Positions 1 to 13,529 of a DNA stretch of 64,000 bases are shown piece after piece. The stretch lies in the NCBI GenBank assembly GCA_963580455.1, contig OY756972.1, forward strand, positions 11,299,001 to 11,363,000, read 5' to 3'. The stretch comes from Euonymus europaeus. Its lineage: Eukaryota; Streptophyta; Magnoliopsida; Celastrales; Celastraceae. Position 1 is the stretch's first letter. Every line of letters begins with the position of its first letter. The notes below the pieces were generated by a model. That model was given only the letters and a program-made list of their open reading frames with translations, was not told the origin of the DNA and made no database searches. Position numbers and translations under genes: made by a program.

Positions 1-2878
1 ACGGTTTTGTCCAATTGTAATAGAAAGTTGGTGTTTTGGCATCGAAATAATATCTGAAACTTATACTCATAAAATTTGACATATAAGAACAATAAAAAGT
101 GTACACCGAGCATCTTTGATGGTCCGAAGTTGCTCAACTCTCTCTATGGAGGAGCTTTTAGCGGTTTCGTCCATTTGTCATAGAAAGTTGGTGTTTTAGC
201 ATCGAAATAGTCTACGAAGCTTATACTCGTAAAATTTGATATAGAAGAACAATAAAAAGTGTACACCGAGCGACTTTCATGGTCCGAAGTTGCTCAACTC
301 TTTCTATGGAGGAGCTTTTAACGGTTTTGTCCAATTGTCATAGTAAGTTGGTGTTTTGGCATCGAAATAGTCTACGAAGCTTAAACTTGTAAAATTTGAC
401 ATATAAGAACAATAAAAATTGTACACAGAGCAACTTTGATTGTCCGAAGTTGCTCAACTCCCCCAATGGATGAGCTTTTAACGATTTTGTCCATTTGTCA
501 TAAAAAGTTGGTGTTTTGGCTTCGAAATAATCTATGAAGCTTATACTCATATAATTTGACATATAAGAACAATAAAAATTGTACACCGAGCAACTTTGAT
601 GGTCCGAAGTTGCTCAACTCTCTCTATGCAGGCAATTTTAACGGTTTCGTCCATTTGTCATAGAAAGTTGGTGTTTTTGTATCGAAATAATCTATGAGGC
701 TTATACTCATAAAATTTGACAAAGAAGAACAATAAAAAGTGTACACCGAGCGACTTTGATGGTCCGAAGTTGCTCAACTCTCTCTATGGAGGAGCTTTTA
801 GCGGTTTTATCCAATTGTCATAGAAAGTTGGTGTTTTGGCATCGAAATAGTTTACGAAGCTTATACTCGTAAAATTTGACATAGAAGAACAATAAAAAGT
901 GTACATAGAGCAACTTTGATGGTCCGAAGTTGCTCAACTCTTTCTATGGAGGAGCTTTTAACGGTTTTGTCCAATTGTAATAGAAAGTTGGTGTTTTGGC
1001 ATCGAAATAATCTCTGAAGCTTATACTCATAAAATTTGACATATAAGAACAATAAAAAGTGTACACAAAGCATCTTTGATGGTCCGAAGTTGGTCAACTC
1101 TGTCTATGGAGGAGCTTATAACGGTTTTGTCCATTTGTCATAGAAAGTTGGTGTTTTGGCATTGAAATAATCTAGGAAGCTTATACTGATAAAATTTGAC
1201 ATATACGAGCAATAAAAAGTTTACACCGAGCAACTTTGATGGTCCGAAGTTACTCAACTCTGTCTATGGAGGAGCTTTTAACGGTTTTGCCCATTTGTCA
1301 TAGAAATTTGGTGTTTTGGCATCGAAATAATCTAGGAAGTTTATACTGATAAAATTTGACATATACGAACAATAAAAAGTGTACACCGAGCAACTATGAT
1401 GGTCCGAAGTTGCTCAACTCTCTCTATGGAGGAGCTTTTAACGGTTTGGTCCATTTGTCATAGAAAGTTGGTGTTTTGGAATCAAAATAATCTAGGAAGC
1501 TTATACTCGTAAAATTTGACATATAAGAACAATAAAAAGTCTATTACGAGCAACTTTGATGGTCTGAAGTTGCTCAACTCTGTCTATGGAGGAGCTTTTA
1601 ACGGTTTTGTCCATTTGTCATAGAAAGTTGGTGTTTTGGCATCGAAATAATCAGTGAAGCTTAAACTCGTAAAATTTGACATTAAAGAACAATAAAAATT
1701 GTACACAGAGCAACTTTGATGGTCCGAAGTTGCTCAACTCTCTCAATGCAGGAGATTTTAACGGTTTCGTCCATTTATTATATAAAGTTTGTGTTTTGGC
1801 ATCGAAATAGTCTATGAAGCTTATACTCATAAAATTTGACATATAAGAACAATAAAAAGTGTACACAGAGCAACTTTGGTGGTCCGAATTTGCTCAACTC
1901 TTTCTATGGAGGAGCTTTTAACGGTTTTGTCCATTTGTCATAGAAAGTTGGTGTTTTGGCATCGAAATAATCCATGAAGCTTATACTCATAAAATTTGAC
2001 ATATAAGAACAATAAAAAGTGTACACCGAGCAACTTTGAGGGTCCGAAGTTGCTTAACTCTCTCTATGGAGGAGCTTTTAACGGTTTCGTCCATTTGTCA
2101 TAGAAAGTTGGTGTTTTGGCATCGAAATAATCTATGAAGCAAACTCTTAAAATTTGACATAGAAGAACAATAAAAATTGTACACTGAGCAACTTTGATGG
2201 TCTGAAGTTGCTCAACTCCCTCTATGGAGGAGCTTTTAACGGTTTTGTCCATTTGTCATAGAAAGTAGGTTTTTTGGCATCGAAATAATCTATGAAGCTT
2301 ATATTCGTCAAATTTGACATATAAGAACAATAAAAAGTGTACACTGAGCAACTTTGATGGTCTGAAGTTGCTCAACTCCCTCTATGGAGGAGCTTTTAAC
2401 GGTTTTGTCCATTTGTCATAGAAAGTAGGTGTTTTGGCATCGAAATAATCTATGAAGCTTATACTCATATAATTTGACATATAAGATCAATAAAAAGTGT
2501 ACACCGAGCAACTTTGATAGTCCGAAGTTGCTCAATTCTCTCTATACAGGCAATTTTAACGTTTTCGTCCATTTGTTATAGAAAGTTAGTGTTTTTGTAT
2601 CGAAATAATCAATGAAGCTTATACTCATAAAATTTGACAAAGAAGAACAATAAAAAGTGTACACCGAGCGACTTTGATGGTCCGAAGTTGCTCAACTCTC
2701 TCTATGGAGGAGCTTTTAGCGGTTTTATCCAATTGTCATAGAAAGTTGGTGTTTTGGCATCGAAATAGTCTACGAAGCTTATACTCGTAAAATTTGACAT
2801 AGAAGGACAATAAAAAGTGTACATAGAGCAACTTTGATGGTCCGAAGTTGCTCAACTCTTTCTATGGAGGAGCTTTTA
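1..2878. repeat. A-type 18-monomer HOR, copy 1
   Basis: This is the first of the left-end HOR copies; its first base aligns with 2,879, and the period then drifts from 2,878 to 2,875 through small indels. A-type monomers are marked by ATCGAAATAGTCTACG, TAGCGGTTTCGTCC, CAATTGT in place of CATTTGT, GAGCGACTT, CTATGCAGGCAATTTTAACGG and GAATCAAAATAATCTAGG. They differ more from one another than the monomers of the central blocks do, which suggests an older or less homogenised layer. The start is set by the window edge, so where the HOR unit really begins is unknown. Confidence 0.85.
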
Positions 2879-5753
2879 ACGGTTTTGTTCAATTGTAATA
2901 TAAAGTTGGTGTTTTGGCATCGAAATAATCTCTGAAACTTATACTCATAAAATTTGACATATAAGAACAATAAAAAGTGTACACCGAGCATCTTTGATGG
3001 TCCGAAGTTGCTCAACTCTCTCTATGGAGGAGCTTTTAGCGGTTCGTCCATTTGTCATAGAAAGTTGGTGTTTTAGCATCGAAATAGTCTACGAAGCTTA
3101 TACTCGTAAAATTTGATATAGAAGAACAATAAAAAGTGTACACCGAGCGACTTTCATGGTCCGAAGTTGCTCAACTCTTTCTATGGAGGAGCTTTTAACG
3201 GTTTTGTCCAATTGTCATAGAAAGTTGGTGTTTTGGCATCGAAATAGTCTACGAAGCTTAAACTTGTAAAATATGACATATAAGAACAATAAAAATTGTA
3301 CACAGAGCAACTTTGATTGTCCGAAGTTGCTCAACTCCCACAATGGAGGAGCTTTTAACGATTTTGTCCATTTGTCATAAAAAGTTGGTGTTTTGGCTTC
3401 GAAATAATCTATGAAGCTTATACTCATATAATTTGACATATAAGAACAATAAAAAGTGTACACCGAGCAACTTTGATGGTCCGAAGTTGCTCAACTCTCT
3501 CTATGCAGGCAATTTTAACGGTTTCGTCCATTTGTCATAGAAAGTTGGTGTTTTTGTATCGAAATAATCTATGAGGCTTATACTCATAAAATTTGACAAA
3601 GAAGAACAATAAAAAGTGTACACCGAGCGACTTTGATGGTCCGAAGTTGCTCAACTCTCTCTATGGAGGAGCTTTTAGCGGTTTTAACCAATTGTCATAG
3701 AAAGTTGGTGTTTTGGCATCGAAATAGTTTACGAAGCTTATACTCATAAAATTTGACATAGAAGAACAATAAAAAGTGTACATAGAGCAACTTTGATGGT
3801 CCGAAGTTGCTCAACTCTTTCTATGGAGGAGCTTTTAACGGTTTTGTCCAATTGTAATAGAAAGTTGGTGTTTTGGCATCGAAATAATCTCTGAAGCTTA
3901 TACTCATAAAATTTGACATATAAGAACAATAAAAAGTGTACACAAAGCATCTTTGATGGTCCGAAGTTGGTCAACTCTGTCTATGGAGGAGCTTATAACG
4001 GTTTTGTCCATTTGTCATAGAAAGTTGGTGTTTTGGCATCGAAATAATCTAGGAAGCTTATACTGATAAAATTTGACATATACGAGCAATAAAAAGTTTA
4101 CACCGAGCAACTTTGATGGTCCGAAGTTACTCAACTCTGTCTATGGAGGAGCTTTTAATGGTTTTGCCCATTTGTCATAGAAAGTTGGTGTTTTGGCATC
4201 GAAATAATCTAGGAAATTTATACTGATAAAATTTGACATATACGAACAATAAAAAGTGTACACCGAGCAACTATGATGGTCCGAAGTTGCTCAACTCTCT
4301 CTATGGAGGAGCTTTTAATGGTTTGGTCCATTTGTCATAGAAAGTTGGTGTTTTGGAATCAAAATAATCTAGGAAGCTTATACTCGTAAAATTTGACATA
4401 GAAGAACAATAAAAAGTCTATTACGAGCAACTTTGATGGTCTGAAGTTGCTCAACTCTGTCTATGGAGGAGCTTTTAACGGTTTTGTCCATTTGTCATAG
4501 AAAGTGGTGTTTTGGCATCGAAATAATCAATGAAGCTTAAACTCGTAAAATTTGACATATAAGAACAATAAAAATTGTACACAGAGCAACTTTGATGGTC
4601 CGAAGTTGCTCAACTCTCTCTATGGAGGAGCTTTTAGCGGTTCGTCCATTTATTATATAAAGTTTGTGTTTTGGCATCGAAATAATCTATGAAGCTTATA
4701 CTCATAAAATTTGACATATAAGAACAATAAAAAGTGTACACAGAGCAACTTTGGTGGTCCGAATTTGCTCAACTCTTTCTATGGAGGAGCTTTTAACGGT
4801 TTTGTCCATTTGTCATATAAAGTTGGTGTTTTGGCATCGAAATAATCCATGAAGCTTATACTCATAAAATTTGACATATAAGAACAATAAAAAGTGTACA
4901 CCGAGCAACTTTGAGGGTCCGAAGTTGCTCAACTCTCTCTATGGAGGAGCTATTAACGGTTTCGTCCATTTGTTATAGAAAGTTGGTGTTTTGGCATCGA
5001 AATAATCTATGAAGCATACTCTTAAAATTTGACATAGAAGAACAATAAAAATTGTACACTGAGCAACTTTGATGGTCTGAAGTTGCTCAACTCCCTCTAT
5101 GGAGGAGCTTTTAACGGTTTTGTCCATTTGTCATAGAAAGTAGGTTTTTTGGCATCGAAATAATCTATGAAGCTTATATTCGTCAAATTTGACATATAAG
5201 AACAATAAAAAGTGTACACTGAGCAACTTTGATGGTCTGAAGTTGCTCAACTCCCTCTATGGAGGAGCTTTTAACGGTTTTGTCCATTTGTCATAGAAAG
5301 TAGGTGTTTTGGCATCGAAATAATCTATGAAGCTTATACTCATATAATTTGACATATAAGAACAATAAAAAGTGTACACCGAGCAACTTTGATAGTCCGA
5401 AGTTGCTCAATTCTCTCTATACAGGCAATTTTAACGTTTTCGTCCATTTATTATAGAAAGTTAGTGTTTTTGTATCGAAATAATCAATGAAGCTTATACT
5501 CATAAAATTTGACAAAGAAGAACAATAAAAAGTGTACACCGAGCGACTTTGATGGTCCGAAGTTGCTCAACTCTCCCTATGGAGGAGCTTTTATGGATTT
5601 TATCCAATTGTCATAGAAAGTTGGTGTTTTGGCATCGAAATAGTCTACGAAGCTTATACTCGTAAAATTTGACATAGAAGGACAATAAAAAGTGTACATA
5701 GAGCAACTTTGATGGTCCGAAGTTGCTCAACTCTTTCTATGGAGGAGCTTTTA
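2879..5753. repeat. A-type 18-monomer HOR, copy 2
   Basis: This copy repeats 1-2,878 monomer for monomer, with scattered substitutions such as AATCTCTG for AATATCTG near the start and TAGCGGTTCG (a short loss) near 3,039. One monomer near 4,615-4,655 reads GGAGGAGCTTTTAGCGGTTCG, where copy 1 near 1,741 reads CTCAATGCAGGAGATTTTAACGG. That looks like local replacement by another monomer type rather than point mutation. Confidence 0.87.
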
Positions 5754-6850
5754 ACAGTTTTGTCCAATTGTAATAGAAAGTTGGTGTTTTGGCATCGAAA
5801 TAATCTCTGAAACTTATACTCATAAAATTTGACATATAAGAACAATAAAAAGTGTACACCGAGCATCTTTGATGGTCCGAAGTTGCTCAACTCTCTCTAT
5901 GGAGGAGCTTTTAGCGGTTCGTCCATTTGTCATAGAAAGTTGGTGTTTTAGCATCGAAATAGTCTACGAAGCTTATACTCGTAAAATTTGATATAGAAGA
6001 ACAATAAAAAGTGTACAACGAGCGACTTTCATGGTCCGAAGTTGCTCAACTCTGTCTATGGAGGAGCTTATAACGGTTTTGTCCATTTGTCATAGAAAGT
6101 TGGTGTTTTGGCATCGAAATAATCTAGGAAGCTTATACTGATAAAATTTGACATATACGAGCAATAAAAAGTGTACACCGAGCAACTTTGATGGTCCGAA
6201 GTTACTCAACTCTGTCTATGGAGGAGCTTTTAACGGTTTTGCCCATTTGTCATAGAAAGTTGGTGTTTTGGCATCGAAATAATCAAGGAAATTTATACTG
6301 ATAAAATTTGACATATACGAACAATAAAAAGTGTACACCGAGCAACTATGATGGTCCGAAGTTGCTCAACTCTCTCTATGGAGGAGCTTTTAATGGTTTG
6401 GTCCATTTGTCATAGAAAGTTGGTGTTTTGGAATCAAAATAATCTAGGAAGCTTATACTCGTAAAATTTGACATAGAAGAACAATAAAAAGTCTATTACG
6501 AGCAACTTTGATGGTCTGAAGTTGCTCAACTCTGTCTATGGAGGAGCTTTTAACGGTTTTGTCCATTTGTCATAGAAAGTTGGTGTTTTGGCATCGAAAT
6601 AATCAATGAAGCTTAAACTCGTAAAATTTGACATATAAGAACAATAAAAATTGTACACAGAGCAACTTTGATGGTCCGAAGTTGCTCAACTCTCTCTATG
6701 GAGGAGCTTTTAGCGGTTCGTCCATTTATTATATAAAGTTTGTGTTTTGGCATCGAAATAATCTATGAAGCTTATACTCATAAAATTTGACATATAAGAA
6801 CCATAAAAAGTGTACACAGAGCAACTTTGGTGGTCCGAATTTGCTCAACT
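5754..6850. repeat. A-type HOR, copy 3, internally deleted
   Basis: This starts as a third copy (ACAGTTTTGTCCAATTG at 5,754 aligns with 2,879). At about 6,040 it jumps: upstream sequence aligns with about 3,164 and downstream sequence (CTGTCTATGGAGGAGCTTATAACGG) aligns with about 3,966. About 800 bp, exactly five monomers, are therefore missing. Monomer phase is kept across the junction, which points to unequal homologous exchange between non-equivalent monomers. Confidence 0.82.
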
Positions 6851-7160
6851 CTTTCTATGGAGGAGCTTTTAACGGTTTTGTCCATTTGTCATAGAAAGTT
6901 GGTGTTTTGGCATCGAAATAATCTATGAAGCTTATACTCATATAATGTGACATATAAGAACAATAAAAAGTGTACACCGAGCAACTTTGATAGTCCGAAT
7001 TTCCTCAACTCTTTCTATGGAGGAGCTTTTAACGGTTTTGTCCATTTGTCATAGAAAGTTGGTGTTTTGGCATCGAAATAATCCATGAAGCTTATACTTA
7101 TAAAATTTGACATATAAGAACAATAAAATTGAACACCGAGCAAATTTGATGGTCCGAAGT
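6851..7160. repeat. End of the A-type block
   Basis: Two monomers resemble parts of the A-type HOR (near 5,300 and 4,830) but out of order: CTCATATAATGTGACAT near 6,940, then TCCATGAAGC near 7,080. The block then leads into the monomer reading AATAAAATTGAACACCGAGCA near 7,120, which reappears almost unchanged near 58,667 and 62,491. This marks the boundary between the A-type layer and the heterogeneous zone to the right. Confidence 0.65.
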
Positions 7161-7629
7161 TGCTCAACTCTCTCTATGGAGGAGCTTTTAACGGTTTCGT
7201 CTATTTCTCATAGAAAGTTGGTGTTTTGGAATCAAAATAATCTAGGAAGCTTATACTCGTAAAATTTGACATAGAAGAACAATAAAAAGTCTATTCCGAG
7301 CAACTTTGATAGTCCGAAGTTGCTCAACTCTTTCTATGGAGGAGCTTTTAACGGTTTTGTCCATTTGTTATAGAAAGTTGGTGTTTTGGCATCCAAATAA
7401 TCTAGGAAACTTAAACTCATAAAATTTGACATATAAGAACAATAAAAAGTGTACACCGAGCAACTTTGATGGTACGAAGTTGCTGAACTCTCTCTATGGA
7501 AGAGCTTTTAACTGTTTCGTCCATTTGTCATAGAAAGTTGGTGTTTTGGAATCAAAATAATCTATGAAGCTTATACTCGTAAAATTTGACATAGAAGAAC
7601 AATAAAAAGTCTATCCCGAGCAACTTTGA

Positions 7630-8050
7630 TAGTCCGAAGTTGCTCAACTCTCTCTATGGAGAAGATTTTAACGGTTTTGTCCGATTGTCATAGAAAGTTG
7701 GTGTTTTGGCATTGAAATAATCTAGGAAGCTTATACTCTTAAAATTTGACATATAAGAACAATAAAAATTGTACACCGAGCAACTTTGATGGTCCGAAGT
7801 TGCTCAACTCTCTCTATGGAGGAGCTTTTAACGGTTTTATCCATTTGTCATAGAAAGTTGGTGTGTTGGAATCGAAATAATCTTGGAAGCTTGTATTAAT
7901 AAAATTTTACATAGAAGAACAATAAAAAGTGTACATAAAGGAACATTGATGGTCCGAAGTTGCTCAACTCTCTCTATGGATGAGCTTTTAACGGTTTAGT
8001 CCATTTGTCATAGAATTTGTGTGTTTTGGCATCGAAATAATCTATGAAGC
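7630..8050. repeat. Local duplication, copy 1 (960-bp spacing)
   Basis: From about 7,680 this segment matches 8,640 onward base for base at an offset of exactly 960 bp (six monomers), until the copies diverge near 8,065, where AAAATTTTACATATAAG in this copy faces AAAATTTGACATATAAG in the other. Shared private marks include GGCATTGAAATAATC, GTGTGTTGGAATCG and AAGGAACATTGATGG. The only difference I saw in the core is TTTAGTCC here against TTTTGTCC in the other copy. Confidence 0.85.
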
Positions 8051-8589
8051 TTATACTCATAAAATTTTACATATAAGAACAATAAAATGTGTACATCGAG
8101 CAACTTTGATGGTCCGAAGTTGCTCAACTCTCTCTATGGAGGAGTTTTTAACGGTTTTGTCCATTTGTCACAGAAAGTTGGTGTTTTGGAATAAAAATAA
8201 TCTAGGAAGCTTATACCCGTAAAATTTGACTTAGAAGAACAATAAAAAGTCTATCACGAACAACTTTGATGGTCTGAAGTTTCTCAACTCTGTCTATGGA
8301 GGAGCTTTTAACAGTTTTGTCCATTTGTCATAGAAAGTTGGTGTTTTAACATCGAAATAATCAATGAAGCTTAAACTCGTAAAATTTGACATATAAGAAC
8401 AATAAAATTTGTACACCGAGCAACTTTGATGGTCCGAAGTTGCTCAACTCTCTCTATGGAGGAGCTTTTAACGGTTTTGTCCATTTGTCATAGAAAGTTG
8501 GTGTTTTAGCATCGAAATAATCTAGGAAGCTTATACTTTTAAAATTTGACATATAAGAACAATAAAAATTGTACACCGAGCAAGTTTGA

Positions 8590-9010
8590 TGGTCCGAAGT
8601 TGCTCAACTCTCTCTATGGAGAAGCTTTTAACGGTTTTGTCCGATTGTCATAGAAAGTTGGTGTTTTGGCATTGAAATAATCTAGGAAGCTTATACTCTT
8701 AAAATTTGACATATAAGAACAATAAAAATTGTACACCGAGCAACTTTGATGGTCCGAAGTTGCTCAACTCTCTCTATGGAGGAGCTTTTAACGGTTTTAT
8801 CCATTTGTCATAGAAAGTTGGTGTGTTGGAATCGAAATAATCTTGGAAGCTTGTATTAATAAAATTTTACATAGAAGAACAATAAAAAGTGTACATAAAG
8901 GAACATTGATGGTCCGAAGTTGCTCAACTCTCTCTATGGATGAGCTTTTAACGGTTTTGTCCATTTGTCATAGAATTTGTGTGTTTTGGCATCGAAATAA
9001 TCTATGAAGC
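8590..9010. repeat. Local duplication, copy 2 (960-bp spacing)
   Basis: This is the partner of 7,630-8,050, offset 960 bp. The near identity over about 420 bp, inside a block whose other monomers are well diverged, indicates a recent exchange or conversion tract. Confidence 0.85.
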
Positions 9011-10429
9011 TTATACTCATAAAATTTGACATATAAGAACAATAAAAATTGTACACCGAGCAACTTTGATGGTCTGAAGTTGCTCAACTCTCTCTATGGA
9101 GGAGCTTTTAATGGTTTTGTCCATTTGTCATAGAAAGTTGGTGTTTTGTCATCGAAATAATCTAAGAAGCTTATACTCTTAAAATTTGACATATAAGAAC
9201 CATAAAAATTGTACACCGAGCAACTTTGATGGTCTGAAGTTGCTCAACTCTCTCTATGGACGAGCATTTAACGGTTTTATCCATTTGTCATAGAAAGTTG
9301 GTGTTTTGGAATCGAAATAATCTTGGAAGTTGTATTAATAAAATTTTACCTAGAAGAACAATAAAAATGTACAGAGAAGAACTTTGATGGTCCAAAGTTG
9401 CTCAACTCCCTCTATGGATGAACTTTTAACGGTTTTGTCCATTTGTCATAAAAGTTGGTGTTTTGGCATCGAAATAATCTATGAAGCTTATACTCATAAA
9501 ATTTGACATATAAGAACAATAAAAAGTGTACACCGAGCAACTTTGATTGTCCGAAGTTGCTCAACGCTCTCTATGGAGGAGCTTTTAACGGTTTTGTCCA
9601 TTTGTCATAGAAAGTTGGTGTTTTGGCATCGAAATAATCTAGGAAGCTTATACTCCTAAAATTTGAAATATAAGAACAATAAAAATTGTTCACCGAGCAA
9701 CTTTAATGGTCCGAAGTTGCTCAACTCTCTCTATGGAGGAGCTTTTAACGGTTTTGTCCATTTGTCATAGAAAGTTGGTGTTTTGGCATCAAAATAATCT
9801 ATGAAGCTTATACTCGTAAAATTTGACATATAAGAACAATAAAAATTGTACACCGAGCAACTTTGATGGTCTGAAGTTGCTCAACTCTCTCTATGGAAGA
9901 GCTTTTAACGGTGTTGTCCATTTGTCATAGAAAGTTGTTGTTTTGGCATCGAAATATTCCAGGAAGCTTATACTCTTAAAATTTGACATATAAGAACAAT
10001 AAAAATTGTACACCGAGCAACTTTGATGGTCCGAAGGTGCTCAACTCTCTCTATGGAGGAGCTTTTAACGGTTTTATCCATTTGTCGTAGAAAGTTGGCG
10101 TTTCGGAATCGAAATAATCTTGGAAACTTGTATTAATAAAATTTTACATAGAAGAAAAATAAAAAGTGTACATAGAGGAACTTTGATGGTCAGAAGTTGC
10201 TCAACTCTCTCTATGGAGGTGCTTTAACGGTTTTGTCTATTTGTCATAAAAATTGGTGTATTGGCATCGAAATAATCTATGAAGCTTATACTCATAAAAT
10301 TTGACATATAAGAACAATAAAAAGTGTACACCGAGCAACTTTGATGGTCCGAAGTTGCTCAACTCTCTCTACAGAGGAGCTTTTAACGGTTTTATCCATT
10401 TGTCTTAGAAAGTTGGTGTTTTGGAATCG

Positions 10430-11450
10430 AAATAATCTTGAAATCTTGTATTAATGAAATTTTACATAGAAGAAAAGTAAAAAGTGTACATAGAGGAAAT
10501 TTATTGATCCGAAGTTGCTCAACTCTCTCTATGGAGGAGCTTTTAGCGGTTTTGTCCATTTGTCATAAAAGTTGGTGTTTTGGCATCGAAATAATCTATG
10601 AAACTTATACTCATAAAATTTGACATATAAGAACAATAAAAAGTGTACACCGAGCAACTTTGTTAGTCCGAAGTTGCTCAACTCTCTCTATGGAGGAGCT
10701 TTTAACGGTTTTGTCCATTTGTCATAGAAAGTTGGTATTTTGGCATCCAAATAATCTATGAAGCTTATACTCGTAAAATTTGACATATTAGAAAAATAAA
10801 AAGTGTACACGGAGCAACTTTGATGGTCCGAAGTTGCTCAACTCTCTCTATGGAGGAGCTTTTAACGATTTTCTCCATTTGTCATAGAAATTTGGTGTTT
10901 TGGCATCGAAATAATCTATGAATCTTATACACATAAAACTTGACATATAAGAACAATAAAAAATGTACACCGAGCAACTTTGATGGTCCGAAGTTGCTCA
11001 ACTCTCTCTATAGAGGAGCTTTTAACGGTTTTGTCTATTTGTCATAGAAAGTTGGTGCTTTGGCATAGAAATAAACTAGGAAGCTTATACTCTTAAATTT
11101 TGACATATAAGAACAATAAAAATTGTACACCGAGCAACTTTGATGGTCCGAAGTTGCTCAACTGTCTCTATGGAAGAGCTTTTAACGGTTTTATCCATTT
11201 GTCATAGAAAGTTGTTGTGTTGGAATCGAAATAATATTGGAAGCTTTTATTAATAAAATTTTACATAGAAGAACAATAAAAAGTGTACATAGAAAAACTT
11301 TGATGGTCCGAAGTTGCTCAACTCTCTCTATGGAGGAGCTTTTAGCGGTTTTGTCCATTTGTCATAAAAGTTGGTGTTTTCTCATCGAAATAATCTATGA
11401 AGCTCATACTCTTAAAATTTGACATATAAGAACAATAAAAAGTGTACACC
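10430..11450. repeat. 12-monomer HOR, copy 1
   Basis: This aligns with about 12,395-13,415 at an offset near 1,963-1,965 bp. Shared rare marks are ATAGAAGAAAAGTAAAAA (near 10,466 and 12,430), GCAACTTTGTTAGTCCG (near 10,656 and 12,618), TATTAGAAAAATAAAAAG, and GTTGTTGTGTTGGAATCG. Twelve monomers would give 1,920 bp; the extra 45 bp comes from the partial-monomer duplication at 11,593-11,682, which lies between the copies. Confidence 0.75.
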
Positions 11451-11592
11451 GAGCAACTTTGATGGTCCGAAGTTGCTCAACTCTCTCTATGGAGGAGCTT
11501 TTAACGGTTTTGTCCATTTGTCATAGAAAGTTGGTGTTTTAGCATCGAAATAATCTAGGAAGCTTATAATCTTAAAATTTGACATATAAGAA

Positions 11593-11682
11593 CAATAAAA
11601 ATTGTACACCGAGCAAGTTTGATGGTCCGAAGTTGCTCAATAAAAATTGTACACCGAGCAAGTTTGATGGTCCGAAGTTGCT
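11593..11682. repeat. 45-bp sub-monomer tandem duplication
   Basis: Positions 11,593-11,637 are repeated exactly at 11,638-11,682, making a 205-bp monomer and shifting the monomer register by 45 bp downstream. The unit runs from the AATAAAAATT tract through the right arm of the dyad, so this monomer holds two dyads. The junction falls at CAA, shared by CAATAAAAA and CTCAACT, consistent with microhomology-mediated slippage. Confidence 0.95.
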
Positions 11683-12394
11683 CAACTTTCTCTATGGGGG
11701 AGCTTTTAACGGTTTTGTCTATTTGTCATGGAAAGTTGGTGCTTTGGCATCGAAATAATCTAGGAAGCTTATACTCTTAAAATTTGACATATAAGAACAT
11801 TAAAAATTGTACACCGAGCGACTTTGATGATCCGAAGTTTCTCCACTCTCTCTATGGAGGAGCTTTTAACGGTTTTATCCATTTGTCATGGAAAGTTGTT
11901 GTGTTGGAATCGAAATAATCTTGGAAGCTTGTATTAATAAAATTTTACATAGAAGAACAATAAAAAGTGTACATAAAGGAACTTTGATGGTCCGAAGTTG
12001 CTCAACTCTCTCTATGGATAAGCTTTTAACGGTTTTGTCCATTTGTCATAGAATTTTTGTGTTTTGGCATCGAAATAATCTATGAAGCTTATACTCATAA
12101 AATTTGCCATATAAGAACAATAAAAAGTGTACACCGAGATACTTTGATGGTCCGAAGTTGCTCAACTCTCTCTATGGAGGAGCTTTTAACGGTTTTGTCC
12201 ATTTGTCATAGAAAGTTGGTGTTTTGGCATCGAAATAATCTAGGAAGCTTATACTCTTAAAATTTGACATATAAGAACAATAAAAATTGTACACCGAGCA
12301 ACTTTGATGGTCCGAAGTTGCTCAACTCTCTCTATGGTAGTGCTTTTAACGGTTTTATCCATTTGTCATAGAAAGTTGCTGTTTTGGAATCGAA

Positions 12395-13415
12395 ATTATC
12401 TTGGAAGCTTGTATTAATAAAATTTTACATAGAAGAAAAGTAAAAAATGTACATAGAGAAACTTTGATGATCCGAAGTTGCTCAACTCTCTCTATGGAGG
12501 AGCTTTTAACGGTTTTGTCCATTTGTGTTAAAAGTTGGTGTTTTGGCATCGAAATAATCTATGAAACTTATACTCATAAAATTTGACATATAAGAACAAT
12601 AAAAAGTGTACACCGAGCAACTTTGTTAGTCCGAAGTTGCTCAACTCTCTCTATGGAGGAACTTTTAACGGTTTTGTCCATTTGTCATAGAAAGTTGGTA
12701 TTTTGGCATCCAAATAATCTATGAAGCTTATACTCGTAAAATTTGACATATTAGAAAAATAAAAAGTGTACACGAAGCAACTTTGATGGTCAGAAGTTGC
12801 TCAATTCTCTCTACGGATGAAGTTTTAACGATTTTCTCCATTTGTCATAGAAATTTGGTGTTTTGGCATCGAAATAATCTATGAATCTTATACTCATAAA
12901 ACTTGACATATAAGAACAATAAAAAATGTAAACCGAGCAACTTTGATGGTCCGAAGTTGCTCAACTCTCTCTATTGAGGAGCTTTTAACGGTTTTGTCGA
13001 TTTGTCATAGAAAGTTGGTGCTTTGGCATCGAAATAATCTAGGAAGCTTATACTCTTAAAATTTGACATAAAAGAACAATAAAAATTGAACACCGAGCAA
13101 CTTTGATGGTCCGAAGTTGCTCAACTTTCTCTATGGAAGAGCTTTTAACGGTTTTATCCATTTGTCATAGAAAGTTGTTGTGTTGGAATCGAAATAATCT
13201 TGGAAGCTTGTATTAATAAAATTTTACATAGAAGAACAATAAAAAGTGTACCTAGAAAAACTTTGATGGTCCGAAGTTGCTCAACTCTCTCTATGGAGGA
13301 GCTTTTAGCGGTTTTGTCCATTTGTCATAAAAGTTGGTGTTTTGGCATCGAAATAATCTATGAAGCTTATACTCAAAAAATTTGACATATAAGAACAATA
13401 AAAAGTGTACACCGA
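12395..13415. repeat. 12-monomer HOR, copy 2
   Basis: This is the second copy of 10,430-11,450, with scattered substitutions (for example TCTACGGATGAAG near 12,810 where copy 1 reads TCTATGGAGGAGC). The intervening monomers do not match between the two periods, so only about half of the 12-monomer unit is conserved. Confidence 0.72.
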
Positions 13416-13529
13416 GCAACTTTGATGGTCCGAAGTTGCTCAACTCTCTCTATGGAGGAGCTTTTAACGGTTTTGTCCATTTGTCATAGAAATTTGGTGT
13501 TTTGGCATCGAAATAATCTATGAAGCTTA

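Larger units (their letters stand above)
7161..13529. repeat. Heterogeneous transition block
   Basis: Monomers here mix A-type features (GAATCAAAATAATC, AAAAAGTCTATCCCGAGC near 7,600) with the subtypes that dominate the centre: TTGGAAGCTTGTATTAATAA, CATAAAAGTTGG, and CTCCTAAAATTTGAAATATA with ATTGTTCACC. No single HOR covers the block. Two partial duplications inside it are listed separately. Many private substitutions distinguish neighbouring copies, as expected where homogenisation is weak. Confidence 0.75.
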
